Part shown: positions 9,365 through 20,179 of the stretch, one piece after another
Numbering within the stretch: position 1 is the stretch's first letter
Layout of the letters: every line of letters begins with the position of its first letter
Origin: DATJKD01 sp963728295
GTDB taxonomy: Bacteria > Pseudomonadota > Gammaproteobacteria > Steroidobacterales > Steroidobacteraceae
Length of the DNA: 64,000 nucleotides
Direction of reading: 5' to 3'
Assembly: GCA_963728295.1 (NCBI GenBank)
Contig: CAVSKB010000006.1
Location: 124,001-188,000 of the forward strand
Program-made: the position numbers and the translations under genes
The notes under the pieces: generated by a model
What the model was told of the DNA's origin: nothing
Databases searched by the model: none
What the model saw: only the letters and a program-made list of their open reading frames with translations

Positions 9365-9616
9365 ATGGCCAGATGCGAAGTTTGCGGCAACGACTACGAC
9401 AAATCCTTCGAGGTCCTCAAGGGCGGCAAGTCGCATATTTTCGACAGCTTCGAGTGCGCCATTCATGCACTCGCGCCGACCTGTAAGCATTGCGGCTGCC
9501 GGATCATCGGCCACGGCATGGAGGCTCATGGGGAATTTTTCTGTTGCGCGTACTGCGCGAAGCACGCGGGCGCGCCGCAAATGAAGGATCGGGCCGAGTC
9601 GACCACGCCCCGCTAG
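9365..9616 (+). CDS. Small cysteine-rich putative zinc-binding protein
   Basis: An 83-residue cytoplasmic protein with CEVC at residues 4-7, FECAIHA near 37-42, CKHCGC near 50 and FCCAYCAKH near 66, that is, at least four Cys pairs suited to zinc or another soft metal. The pattern resembles TRASH-like or bacterial metallothionein-like small proteins that are often annotated as hypothetical. A good ribosome site (GAGGAA) lies nine bases before the ATG. There is no signal peptide and no membrane segment. It sits between the divergent deacylase operon and a TonB receptor gene without an evident functional link to either. Confidence 0.75.
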   Translation: MARCEVCGNDYDKSFEVLKGGKSHIFDSFECAIHALAPTCKHCGCRIIGHGMEAHGEFFCCAYCAKHAGAPQMKDRAESTTPR

Positions 9617-9690
9617 CTCGCTAGTACACGTGTTGCGCGTGCGCGTCCAGATGCGGCATCGCGGGCGACGTACGGATGGATTCCCGCAAA

Positions 9691-9715
9691 GGTGGCGGAG
9701 TATGCTCTCGCCACC
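9691..9715 (+). promoter_or_regulatory. Hairpin in the leader of the first TonB receptor gene
   Basis: GGTGGCG (9691-9697) pairs perfectly with CGCCACC (9709-9715), and GAG/CTC can extend the stem around a TATG loop with one bulged T. It ends ~18 bases before the receptor ATG, just upstream of the ribosome site GGGGGG. There is no U-run, so it is more likely a leader structure than a terminator. Function is not known. Confidence 0.35.
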
Positions 9716-9733
9716 TAATCGGGGGGATCCATC

Positions 9734-12325
9734 ATGAGCTTCAGCCCTGCTTCCAGGCATTGGCTTATCACGATGGCCGCGACGGCCACCGCGCTCGGCG
9801 CGCCAACCGCAGTTCTGGCGCAGGATGCGGAATTCGAGGAGATCGTGGTGACCGGCACGCGCAAGGGCGGCCAGTCGCCGACCGAAACGCTGTCGCCGGT
9901 CGACGTGCTTTCAGGCGAACTGCTCTCGGACCAGGCAGCGTTCGATCTGACGGATGGCCTGCCAAAGGTGACCCCGTCGCTGAACACGCAGCGCTTCCCG
10001 ATCGCGGACGGTACCGCCTTCATCCGCCCCGTTACGCTGCGCAACCTCTCGCCCGATCACACTCTGGTGCTGATGAACGGCACGCGCCGGCATCGCTCCG
10101 CCCTCGTGAACCTGCAGCTCGCACCGTTGGGAACGGTCAACCAGGGCTCGCAGGGCGTGGACTTCGCGGCGTTCCCCGCCGCGGCGATCCAGCGGGTCGA
10201 GATCCTGCGCGATGGCGCCGCGGCGCAGTACGGCTCGGATGCGATCGCGGGTGTCGTCAACATCATCCTGAAGGACGCGAGCGAGGGTGGGTCGCTCTCC
10301 GCGCAGTACGGTGAGTATTACGAAAGCGACGGCGAGCGCCTGTCGCGTCAGCGGGAACATCGGCTTGCCGCTCGGCCCCGACGGGTTCGCGAATCTCTCG
10401 GCCGAGTATTCCGAGTCCGACATCACCTCGCGCGGCCATCCCCGACCCGATGCCGCCGCGTTCGGCGCGATCGTCGGCAACGACATCATTCCGCTTGGCG
10501 GCCTCGGCCAGCGCTGGGGCGATCCCGACGTCGAGGCGCTCAAGTTCGCCGTCAATGCAGGTCTCGATGTGAGCGACACGCTCGAGGTGTACGGCTTCGC
10601 GACCTACATGGACAACACGACGACGTCGGACTTCTTCTATCGGGGGCCGGTGGTCGACGCCGGTGCAGCCCGCCGGCCTCGCCGCGCGCACGACGCTGCA
10701 GATCGACAACGACGCGAACGGCCTGCCGGATCCACGCGTCGCAGTCGCTGGTCGACGAGCATCGTGGCCAGGGCGCTCGATCCGAACGACTACCTGGTCG
10801 CCGGATGCGTCGAGCCCGAGCGGCTTCGTGCTGCGCAACCCGATCTTCACGGAGTTCCCCGGTGGATATAACCCGGACTTCGGAGCGGACTTGACGGACA
10901 TGTCGTTCGTTCTCGGTCTGCGCGGCGACATCACTGACACGCTCACCTGGGATCTGAGCGGGCGGTACGCCGAGAACGAGGTCGAGTACACGCTCTCGGA
11001 CACGATCAATCCGAGTCTCGGGCGGTTGTCACCGCTGTCGTTCAATCCCGGTACGCTGACCCAGGAGGAGAGCGGGATCAACCTGGACTTCGTCCAGTCG
11101 TTCGCGAACTCTCCGCTCAACGTCGCCTTCGGCGCGGAGTTCCGCAACGAGACATACAAGATCGACGCGGGTGATGAGGCGTCCGTAGTTGCGGGCCCAA
11201 CGGCGGCGATCTTCGGCGTCGGTTCCGACGGTTTCCAGGGCTTCACCCCCGAGTCGGCGGGCAGCTTCGAGAGCGACAGCTGGGCGGGCTATGTCGACGT
11301 CGAGACCGATCTCACCGATCGCCTGTCGGGCGCCGTCGCGCTGCGCTACGAGGACTACGACGAGTTCGGCGACACGACCGACTGGAAGGTCTCGGGACGC
11401 TACCAGTTCACCGATGCCTTTGCGATCCGCGCCACCGCGAATACCGGGTTCCGCGCGCCGACACCGGGGCAGGTGAATACGCTCAACGTCACGACGACCT
11501 CGGACTCGAGCGGCAACCTGATCCCGAACGGCACCTACCCTGTCGCGCACCCCGTCGCGGTGACGCTCGGCGCGGTGCCGCTCAAGCCCGGAGGAATCGG
11601 AAGCCTACACGGTAGGCCTGGTGTGGGACGCCGCGGACCGGACCAGCGTCACGCTCGATTTCTATCACATCGAAATCGACGACCGGGTGGCGTTGCTCAC
11701 CAACACGATCGGTCCCACCGAGGTCGCACTCCTCACCGCAGCCGGTATACCCAATGCGGCGCTCCTGAACGGCAGCAACGCGAACTTCTTCGTCAACGGA
11801 TTCGACTCCGAGATCGAAGGCATTGACCTTGCGCTGACGAGCGGGTTCGATCTGGCCGGCGGCGACCTGGTCGCCGACTTCCGCTACAACTACAACACGC
11901 AGGAGGTTTCGGACGTCTCTCCTGGCACGATCAACAATGCCCGCGTGTACGACCTCGAGAACCAGATCCCCGAGAACCGGGCGGTGCTGTCGTTCAACTG
12001 GGCATCCGGTGGTATGTTCGGCGCGCTGCTGCGCTTCAACTACTACGACTCGTGGTCGACGACCTCCGGGCTGTTCGATCCGACGCCGCCGGGAGGAAAC
12101 CAGGTCGTGTACGACTACGGTTCGAGCTTGCTCGTCGACGCCGAGATCAGCATGACGTTCAACGACATGTTCACGGTCACGCTGGGTGGCGAGAACGTTT
12201 TCGATGAGTACCCGGACGACGAGCAGGACGGCACCCTGGACTTCCTCGGCCTGAACTACGCGCTGACCTCGCCCTACGGCTTCAACGGCGGGTTCTACTA
12301 CCTGCGGCTGGGCGTCAGCTTCTGA
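9734..12325 (+). CDS. TonB-dependent receptor, frameshifted (at least three frame changes)
   Basis: An outer-membrane TonB-dependent transporter of ~860 residues read across four frame segments: 9734 to ~10330, ~10330 to ~10655, ~10655 to ~11600, ~11600 to 12325. The first segment has a signal peptide, the TonB-box-like EFEEIVVTGTR, and a plug domain ending VEILRDGAAAQYGSDAIAGVVNI. Later segments carry barrel strands such as YEDYDEFGDTTDWKVSGRYQF, and the C-terminus closes with an aromatic end (YLRLGVSF). All three shifts equal one extra base. Because every piece of the family is present in order, base-calling error is likelier than decay. The substrate is unknown; the receptor is followed at once by a DUF3313 gene. 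Confidence 0.82.
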
Positions 12326-12343
12326 TCATCCGAGTCAAGACTG

Positions 12344-12371
12344 GCGGGGGCCGACGATGCTCGGCCCCCGC
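12344..12371 (+). terminator. Strong GC hairpin after the TonB receptor gene
   Basis: GCGGGGGCCGA (12344-12354) pairs perfectly with TCGGCCCCCGC (12361-12371) around the loop CGATGC. It lies 19 bases after the receptor stop. There is no following T-run, so it may be an attenuating or mRNA-stabilising stem between the receptor and the DUF3313 gene, not a complete intrinsic terminator. Confidence 0.5.
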
Positions 12372-12394
12372 TCCATCAAGGAGGAGTTGCACTG

Positions 12395-13106
12395 ATGATG
12401 TTCTCCAGACCCGTATTCATCCTCGCCTTGCTGACGACCGCATTCGCGTTCGCCGGTACGGCCTTCGGCAAGGACATGCCGGACAACTGGGACGGTCTCG
12501 TGCGGGTCAAGCCGAAGAGGATGGACGCCGCGTACCTTGCGCCGGGCACTGACTTCCGCACCTACACCAAGGTCATGCTCGATCCGGCCGAGGTCGCGTT
12601 CAAGAAGGACTGGATGCGTGACGTCAACGACTCCTCGGCGGGCGTCTCGAAGGACGTGACGGACGAGGATGCCCAGAAGATCCTCGCCGCGGCTCGCGAC
12701 GGTCTCACCAGATCTTCAAGGAGACCTTCGAGAAGGCCGGCATCCAGGTCGTGACGACACCGGGGCCGGACGTGCTGCGCCTGTCGCCCGGCGTGGCGAA
12801 TCTCTACATCAACGCGCCCGGATACGATGTCCGCCGGCATGTCGCGGACCTACACGACCGAGGCCGGGGAGGCGACCTTCGTGCTCGAAGCGCGCGACTC
12901 GATGACGCGGCGCACTGCTCGGCCGTGTCTTCGATCGCCGCGAGACACGCCAGTCCGGCGGCGTGCAGTGGGCGACCAGCGTATCCAACCGGGCGGACTT
13001 CTCGCAGCTCTTCAAGTCATGGGCGAACATCTGCGTCAAGGGCATGGGCGAGCTCAAGGAGAACTCGCCGGTGCCCGCCGACCTGCAGCCGAACCAGAAG
13101 CTCTGA
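12395..13106 (+). CDS. DUF3313-like exported protein, frameshifted
   Basis: A protein of ~235 residues with a signal peptide (residues 1-26) and the DUF3313 look: TYTKVMLDPAEVAFKKDW, then IFKETFEKAGIQVV, then strands ending SGGVQWATSVSNRADFSQLF and GELKENSPVPADLQPNQKL. These pieces lie in three frames. Joins near 12712 (one missing C in ACCAG), near 12822 (extra G) and near 12910 (extra C) give a continuous sequence. AGGAGG precedes the ATG by eight bases. DUF3313 proteins are lipoproteins or periplasmic proteins of unknown role, often next to outer-membrane genes. Its position 70 bases behind a TonB receptor suggests joint expression. Confidence 0.7.
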
Positions 13107-13143
13107 TCGCGTTCAGCTGCGCTGTTTCCTGCGACCGCCCGCC

Positions 13144-13431
13144 TCAGCAGCAGCGCGTCCGCCCCTTTCCGTAGCGCGCCTGCATGCGCTCGATGAAGAA
13201 TGCACGGCGATCCATGGGCTGTCCGCCCGGGTGGCGCTCGCGCATGTGCGCCACGTAGGCGTCGTAGTCCGGGATACCGATCGCAAGACGCGCGGCGCGG
13301 GCGGCCGCGTGCCAGCCGCGCTGCGCCCAGCGGACGACACCGCGCGTCAACCGGGCGGATCGTAACCGGCCCGCCGCCGCGGCTGCGGACGCCGTCGACG
13401 CTTCAGCGTGCCAGGGACTCGAGCGCGACAT
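13144..13431 (-). CDS. ybdD: YbdD/YjiX family small protein
   Basis: A short protein whose last ~60 residues match the YbdD/DUF466 family: IGIPDYDAYVAHMRERHPG, then FFIERMQARYGKG and the terminal RCC. Members are ~65 residues and are encoded immediately downstream of cstA-type pyruvate/peptide transporters, as here. The ATG at 13431 overlaps the cstA end by 29 bases and would give an Ala-rich N-terminal extension (95 residues in all). The true start may be further inside, but no better start codon with a ribosome site is visible. Confidence 0.75.
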   Translation of the reverse strand: MSRSSPWHAEASTASAAAAAGRLRSARLTRGVVRWAQRGWHAAARAARLAIGIPDYDAYVAHMRERHPGGQPMDRRAFFIERMQARYGKGRTRCC

Positions 13432-15483
13432 GCTCGCTCTCCTTGGACGTCGGCGACCCGGTGCGGCGCGCGGCGAGCGCGGCTCTCGCTGCGAAGAACA
13501 CCGTCGCGAGAAGGACCACGATGAACAACGCACACAGGCCCGCGTCGAGCGTGTTGTTGAACACCACGCGCTGCATCTCTTCAAGCGAGTTCGCGGGTCG
13601 CCAGTACCTCACCGCGGGAGGCCGCCGCGGAGAATCGCTCGGCGTTGGCGAGGAAGCCGATCTTCGGGTCGGGATGGAACAGCTTCTGCCAGCCCGCCGT
13701 GAGCGTGCAGATCAGCAGCCACGCCGTCGGCAGCAGCGGGATCCACAGGTACCGCTCGCGCTTCATCTTGACCATGACCACGCAGCAGAACATCAGCGCG
13801 ATGCCCGCGAGCATCTGGTTGGCGATGCCGAACAGCGGCCACAGCGTGTTGATGCCGCCCAGAGGATCGATCACGCCCTGGTAGAGGAACCAGCCCCAGC
13901 CGCTGACCGCGACCGCCGTGCATGCGACGTTTGCCGTCCAGCTCTCGGTGCGACGGAACGGCGCGTAGGCAACGCCGACCAGGTCCTGGATCATGAACCG
14001 CGCGACGCGGGTTCCGGCGTCGAGCGTCGTCAGGATGAACAGCGCCTCGAACAGGATTGCGTAGTGGTACCAGAACGCCAGCATGCCGCTGCCGCCGACC
14101 AGGTCGTTCAGGATCTGCGCCATGCCCACGGCCAGCGTCGGCGCGCCGCCGGTGCGTGAGAGGATCGTAAGCTCACCGATCTGCTGCGCCGTCGAAGCCA
14201 GCACGTCCGGCGTGATGACGAAGCCCCAGTTCGAGATCGCCGCCGCCGCCGATTCGACCGTGGTGCCGATCAGCGCCGGCGGTGAGTTCATCGCGAAGTA
14301 CACGCCCGGCTGAAGCACGCAGGCGGCGATCAGCGCCATCACCGCGACGAACGACTCCATCAGCATTGCGCCGTACCCGATCAGCGGTATGTGTCGCTCG
14401 TTGGCGATCATCTTCGGCGTCGTTCCCGACGATACCAGCGCGTGAAAGCCCGACACCGCGCCGCAGGCGATGGTGATGAACAGGAACGGGAAGAGCTGCC
14501 CGGCGAACACCGGACCCGTGCCGTCGACGAACCGCGTGAGCGCCGGCATCTGCAGGTCGGGCCGCGCGATCAGGATGGCAACCGCGAGCAGCACCACCGT
14601 ACCGATCTTCAGGAAGGTGGATAGATAATCGCGCGGCGCGAGCAGCAGCCACACCGGCAGAACAGCCGCGACGAAGCCGTAGCCGATCAGCAGCCACGCG
14701 AGCGTGGTGTCGCGCAGCGTGAAGGCCGGCCCCCAGACCGGATCCATGGCGACGCGGCCTCCGATCCAGATCGAGAGCAGCAGCAGGCCCAGTCCAAGCA
14801 GCGAGACCTCGAGGATGCGTCCCGGCCGGAACACCCGCAGGTACAGACCCATCACGACCGCGATAGGAATGGTCATCGCGACGGTGAACGTGCCCCAGGG
14901 GCTCTGCGCGAGCGCCCGCACGACAACCAGCGACAGCACCGCGAGCAGGATCACCATGATCATCAGGATCCCGATCATCGCGGTCACGCCTGCGGCCGCG
15001 CCCATCTCGCTGCGGATCATCTCGCCGAGCGACCGCCCGTCGCGCCGGGTCGAGAAGAACAGCACGAGCAGGTCCTGAACGGCACCCGCGAACACGACGC
15101 CGACGATGATCCAGAGCGTGCCCGGCAGGTAACCCATCTGCGCCGCGAGCACCGGCCCCACCAGCGGCCCGGCGCCGGCGATAGCTGCAAAGTGGTGCCC
15201 GAACAGGACGCTGCGTTCGCGTGGGCACGAAATCGAGGCCGTCGTTGCGCCGCCAGGCCGGGGTCGCGCGGCGACCGTCGATGCGAAGCGCGTGCGCCGC
15301 GATGTAGCGCGCGTAGAAGCGGAATGCGATCAGGTAAACCGAGACCGCCGCGGTCACCAGCCACAGCGCGCTGATGGTCTCACCGCGCCGCAGAGCGATG
15401 GTGCCCAAGCACACCGCCGCGAGCGCGGCGAGCGCCAGCCACGCGGCGTGCTTGAGTACGGCGTTGCGCCCTACCGTTGGCAT
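13403..15483 (-). CDS. cstA: Carbon starvation protein CstA family transporter, frameshifted
   Basis: A polytopic inner-membrane protein of ~690 residues in three frame segments. The first (15483 to ~15210) has two membrane helices and the family motif NDGLDFVPT. The second (~15205 to ~13590) carries most of the helices with the CstA signatures GPVLAAQMGYLPGTLWIIVG, FFSTRRDGRSLGEM and SGFHALVSSGTTPK. The third ends ANSLEEMQRVVFNNTLDAG plus a last helix. Both joins equal one extra base. CstA proteins import pyruvate or peptides during carbon limitation; the coupled ybdD gene downstream supports the call. GGGGGAC lies before the ATG. Confidence 0.85.
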
Positions 15484-15532
15484 GTCGTCCCCCGTTTCGA
15501 TTGCGTGAGCGTGGCGCGTGCCCGCGCGCAGG

Positions 15533-15958
15533 TCAATCCGCCAGCTCGTGTCGCCAGAGCTCGATTCGAGCCTGGCTCCCGGTCACGATCGTTGCGCACT
15601 GGTCCTCGTAGCGAGTGCGAAGGCGACCGATGTTCGACAAGTCCGCATCCACCGTGTCCCGGAGATCGGCAGTGATCTCGCGCAGTGCCGCGTCCGTGTC
15701 GGCCAGTGTCTTGCCGGCGAGACTGCCCAGTTCATGGCTGTATTCGAACGTGAGTGCCGCGTCCGCGTGGGCGGTGTCCGCTGTCCGGCGGCCCGCCGCG
15801 GTCCGGCTCTTCTGCGCGCTCTCCGCCCGCAGCGTGTAATACGCGGAACACCGCATCGTCTGCTGCCAGTCGTCGTGCAGGCGGTCTTGCACAGAGTCGG
15901 TGCAGCCGACCGCGAGTGCAACCGTCGACAGTGTCACTGCAAGGAGTCTGGTCGACAT
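15533..15958 (-). CDS. Putative lipoprotein of unknown function
   Basis: A 141-residue protein starting MSTRLLAVTLSTVALAVGC, a clear lipoprotein signal with the lipid-modified Cys at ~19. The mature part is helical and charged, with pairs such as SAYYTLRAESAQKSR and a C-terminal RIELWRHELAD. I do not recognise the family. The frame stays open far upstream (to ~17053), but that part is antisense to the diguanylate cyclase and lacks coding character, so the lipobox start was chosen. It is divergent from the diguanylate cyclase gene with only 63 bases between them. Confidence 0.65.
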   Translation of the reverse strand: MSTRLLAVTLSTVALAVGCTDSVQDRLHDDWQQTMRCSAYYTLRAESAQKSRTAAGRRTADTAHADAALTFEYSHELGSLAGKTLADTDAALREITADLRDTVDADLSNIGRLRTRYEDQCATIVTGSQARIELWRHELAD

Positions 15959-16021
15959 CGTCAGGGCCGCGCCCCAGGCGAAGGCAAGGTAAACTGTGCC
16001 CGGCGCCCAAGGGAACCGGGC

Positions 16022-17831
16022 ATGACGCCGCGATATCACTGGCTGGCACTTTATTCGTTTCTGCTGGCGGCGATCACCGCCGGCTGGCTTGTCTCGACCC
16101 TGGCGGGCGGCGACGGGTTTCCACCCGCCTGGGTCGTCATCCTGCTCATCGGCACCTGCCTGTTCGTCTGGCAGTTTGGCATCCCGGTGCCGCGCGTGGG
16201 ACTGAGCTCGATGGAGCGGGTGCCGCAGGTGGGCATGCTGCTGGTGCTGAGCCCGCCGGTCGCGGCCGCCATCTGCGCGGCGGCCTCGCTGATCTGGCCG
16301 CTGCTCAGCAGGCGGTACAGCCATGGCTCTCCGCGCGCCGCCGTGCTGCGCGCCGTGCACAACGCAGCGATGACGGGGTTGATGCTGTTGCTCGCCGGAG
16401 AGGCGTACCTGGCGGCCGGCGGCCGTCACCCGCTCGGCGTGCTGACGCTCGAGGACATCGGCCCGCTGGTGGCGATGGCGGTCACTGCGCAAGCCGTGAA
16501 CGTCGCACTGCTTGCGGTGTACTTCCGGCTCGATGGCCGGGAAGTCGGCCGGATCATCCGGCCGGTATATACGCTGGTCGACCTCATCTTCGTTCCCGCC
16601 GGCGTGCTCGCCGCGGTGCTCTACAACACCGCGGCGGCGGCCACCTTCGGGCTGTTCGCGGCGCTGATGCTGCTGTTCGTGCTCTCCTTCAACGGCTTCG
16701 GCAGCGCACTTCGCACCGCCGATGCCGCGAGTGACACTCTTGCCGTGCTCCCCGATTCGCGCCGCCCGTTGCGCGGCGCACGTCGTGTCGACGAGCTTGG
16801 AGAACGCATCCTCTTCGAGGTGCGTGCGCTGCTGCGCTTCGACGAGTTTTGCCTCGCTATCGTGAACAGCGAGCAGAAGGATGCTCGACCTGCGCGTGCA
16901 GGAGCGCGGCGGAGAGCGGCTGCCGCGCCAGCGGATGGCGCTGGACCACGGCCCGTTCGGCTGGGTGGCAGCGCGCGGCGCATCCGTCCTCGTCGAGAAC
17001 TGGGCGCAGGCCCCGCAAGCTCTGCGCGACGCCGCGGCGGCCGCGGGTATCACTCAAGGCTCGATGATTATCGTGCCGCTCGAGGACGACGGCCGAGTCA
17101 TCGGCATGCTCGGTGTCCGCCACTCGCGTCCGGCCACCTACTCCGACGCCGATCTGCACCTGATGCAGCGGCTTGCGGAGCAGGCGGCGCCCGCCGTTTC
17201 GGACGCCAGCGCCTTCGAGGACCTCGAGGACTATCGCCGGCACCTGGAACAGCGTGTGGCGGAGCGCACACGGGATCTCGATCGGGCCAACCAGGAAAAG
17301 GAGCGCCTGATCGACGCGCTCGGCGAGCGCAGCCGCGTGCTCGAGCGCGAGTCGCAGGAGGACCCGCTGACCGCAATCGCAAATCGCCGCGCCTTCGGTC
17401 CCCGGCTCGCGGCCGAAATCGAGGTGGCTCGCGCGATGGGCCAGCCGCTGGCGCTCGCGGTCGCGGACCTCGACCACTTCAAGATCGTCAACGACCGCAT
17501 GGGACACCGCGTGGGCGACGAGGTACTGCGGCGTAGCGCGAACATAATGCAGCGGCACTGCCGGCCGGTCGACCTCGTGGCGCGCATCGGCGGCGAGGAG
17601 TTCGCGCTCATCCTGCCCGGCCTGGATCTCACCTCCGCGACGGTGCGCTGCGAGGCATTGCGCAGCGCGGTCGAACTGCATCCCTGGACTGCGGTGCATC
17701 CCGGCCTGCGGGTCACGCTAAGCATCGGGATCGCGCAATGGGACGGCGCTTGCGGCGCCGACGAGCTCCTGCACGCGGCGGATACCCGGCTCTACAGCGC
17801 GAAGCACGCGGGGCGCAACCGCGTCGCGTAG
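16022..17831 (+). CDS. Membrane diguanylate cyclase (integral sensor + GAF-like + GGDEF), frameshifted
   Basis: A ~602-residue signalling protein. Residues ~5-240 are an integral membrane sensor with about seven or eight hydrophobic segments. A GAF-like region (MALDHGPFGWVAARGASVLV) follows, then a coiled coil (RRHLEQRVAERTRDLDRANQ) and a GGDEF domain with the active-site motif RIGGEEF near the C-terminus, so it should make cyclic di-GMP. There is no obvious inhibitory RxxD site directly before GGEEF. The two frames join if one G of the AAGG at 16877-16880 is dropped. AAGGGA precedes the ATG at 16022. No EAL domain is present. Confidence 0.83.
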
Positions 17832-17854
17832 GCCGGCGATTCGCACCTACGATC

Positions 17855-19704
17855 TCAGCTGCGGTCGGCGGTCGGCCGGAACATGGAGCGCTGCTTCAGC
17901 GCCTCCTGCAACGCCTGCCGGTCGGCGGACGTCATGGGTCTCGGTCGGTAATCCGGACCGAGCGTGTCGATATCGCCCGTGCTCCAGACCACGACGTATC
18001 GCTTGCCGGGCTCGACGGCGGCATAGTCGTTGAACGAAGCGAGCGTGAGCACGCCACGCGACGAGGCGTCGTAAAGGTCTCGGCCGACGCTGTAGTCGGC
18101 CGGGGGATTGCTGCACCCGAGCACCCGGTTCATCAGCGTCGGTACGACGTCGAAATGGCTGGTCGCATGATCGTGGACGGACGGTGCCTCGCCCGGCCAG
18201 CGGACGAACAACGGCACCTGGGTCTGAAAGCGCGAGAAATTGGAGTTGTGCCCCCAGTAGTTCAGATGCTGGTCGTTGAATTCCTGCCCGTGATCACCGG
18301 TGACGAGCAGTACCGTGTCCTCGAGCAGGCCTCGCGCCCGTACTTCGTCGATGGCCTCGCCCGCGAGCTGGTCGACGTAGCGCACCGAATTCAGATAACG
18401 ATTGTGGAACGGCACCGGGTCGGTCGCATTCGAGAATGCCATGTAGTCGACCTCGGCCAGGCTCGGCTTGAACTGCAGCGGCCAGTCGGGCGGAAAGTCG
18501 TACTTGTGCGGCGAATCGTAGAAGAGCAAGGCAAAAAAAGGACGCTCCGAGTCGCGCCTGTCGAGCCATCCGACGAAGTCCGCAGTCAGGTCGCGGTCCC
18601 TCTGCCAGGCGCGTGCGCCATCCGATCGCAGCCTGAAGGTCAGGCACCCCGACGAAGATCGTGCGATCGAATTCCGGGCTGAAAAGCGGCGCGCTCCGGA
18701 ATACCTCCACATCGTAGCCCTGCCTCATCAGCTCCTGGACAAACACCGCGCCGCGCCGCTCGCCCAGCATGTCGTGCCAGTAGGTGCCCGGCAGCCCGTA
18801 GAAGAGCGAGAACATCCCGATGCGCGTTGCGTTTCCACCCGAGACGTGATTCGTGAAGCGCTGCGACTCCTCGGCGAGCCGGGCCAGGTTGGGCGTCACT
18901 TCAGGCTTGAGCGCATCGGCGCGCCAGGAGTCAATGACGACGAAGATCACGTTCGGAGGCGACGACGGGGCGGCGCACCTGAGCGCGGCGCGTGGATAGG
19001 CGAGACCCATGCTCGTTGCGAGCTTGACAGGTGCCTCCGCGAACGCGGCATGAGCCCGTGCTTGCGGAACCAGCGCTTCGCCGTCAGCGGGCGGTACGCG
19101 GGCAGGATCCTGCGTCTGGCCGGTAATGGGTGTGTACCCGGCCGCGCTGGCCCAGGCGTAGATGCCGTTGTGCACGACGAAGATGGTGCCGAGCGAGATT
19201 GCGAGCGCCACGCCTGCGAGCCGGCCGCGACGTCGCACCATGCGTGCAGCCAGCCAGGCGCACCCGGCGAGCAATGAGCCGAGCACGAGGACGATGAACC
19301 CGAGCTTGAGCCAGGTCCTCGTCGCAAACACGAAGGTCTCACCGAAGGCCCCGCCGGTGACCAGGTTCCAGATGCTCGCGTCCAGGTGGAGGCGGTACTG
19401 CTGCCATACATAGCCGTCCACCACCGTAAAGGTGAGACCCGTGAGGGCGAGGACGAAGCTCACCGCGATCACCCAGCGGCGCCTCGGGACGATGAGCACC
19501 AACGGCAGCACCAGGAGTCGCGCCGAGCACCGCCAGCGCCGCGCCCTGGGACAGGAACATCGCGATCGTGAACGCGCGCGCGCCCACGCCAGCGGGCAGG
19601 TTTACAACCCCCAGATAGCGCAGCGCCAGCAGCACGAATAGCGCCGCGGCGCAGAGAAAGAACCAGCCGCACCAGCGCAGCAGGTCCGCTCGGTCGTCAC
19701 GCAT
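17855..19704 (-). CDS. YejM/PbgA-like inner-membrane sulfatase-fold protein, frameshifted
   Basis: A ~616-residue protein with an N-terminal membrane region of about five helices and a C-terminal alkaline phosphatase/sulfatase fold: PPNVIFVVIDSWRADALKP, ERPFFALLFYDSPHKYDFP and LLVTGDHGQEF. The layout and length match the YejM/PbgA family (DUF3413 plus sulfatase), which controls lipopolysaccharide/cardiolipin balance in enterics. The nucleophile position reads DSWRADAL, whereas active sulfatases need Cys or Ser in a C/SxPxR motif, so catalysis is uncertain, as in YejM. Three frames join near 19513 and 18640, each by one extra base. GGAGGG lies five bases before the ATG. Confidence 0.8.
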
Positions 19705-20179
19705 CGAGGCCCTCCGCCCCGAGGCGCGAAGCGAGTCACGCCGCAGCCGTCCCAGGGTCGCGGCATTTTACGCTGTCAGGCGCTTGCCTCATGCCTTGCC
19801 AGGCTGATGACGCATGATCGCGCCGTAAAGCGTCAGAGGTTCTCGCCGCCAACTTCCGTGACGAACCAGAGGGCGATGGCTGTAAAAACAATAATAGCCG
19901 TGAATTCCATGGCGAGACTCCGCAACGCTGTTTGTCGATTTAACGGCGCGCATCCTGTCACGCCACACAGGGCCCGGATGCGGCAAAGCGGCGAGCAGAG
20001 CGGCGCCTGCGGTGACGCGAAAATGCCGGAATCTCCCGAGCGTCGAGTCGAGTGCCGCACGCGACGACCCGTTGCCGGCGCAGACGCGTGCGCGCGGAGC
20101 GGCCGCTGGATGCGCGCCGCGCAGTCGCCGATAATCCACCTTCGCCACGCACCGCGGCCTTTTTCGTCAAGGGGGATCA
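19705..20179. other. 475-base intergenic region between divergent genes
   Basis: Besides the small minus-strand ORF listed separately (19833-19910), I see no coding signal. The right end holds the ribosome site AAGGGGG for the DUF885 gene. A locally A/T-rich patch (about 19880-19910) stands out against GC-rich surroundings. Confidence 0.5.
19833..19910 (-). CDS. Candidate 25-residue single-helix membrane peptide
   Basis: A 25-codon ORF encoding MEFTAIIVFTAIALWFVTEV followed by GGENL and TGA. It is almost entirely one hydrophobic helix with an acidic tail. GGAG lies seven bases before the ATG, the codons are less GC-biased than in neighbouring genes, and no larger gene overlaps it. I do not recognise a family. 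It could be a real small membrane protein or chance. Confidence 0.35.
   Translation of the reverse strand: MEFTAIIVFTAIALWFVTEVGGENL

Noticed and set aside
15533..17053. A 506-codon minus-strand open frame
   Set aside because: Its upstream two thirds are antisense to the diguanylate cyclase; only the last 141 codons, with a lipobox, look real.
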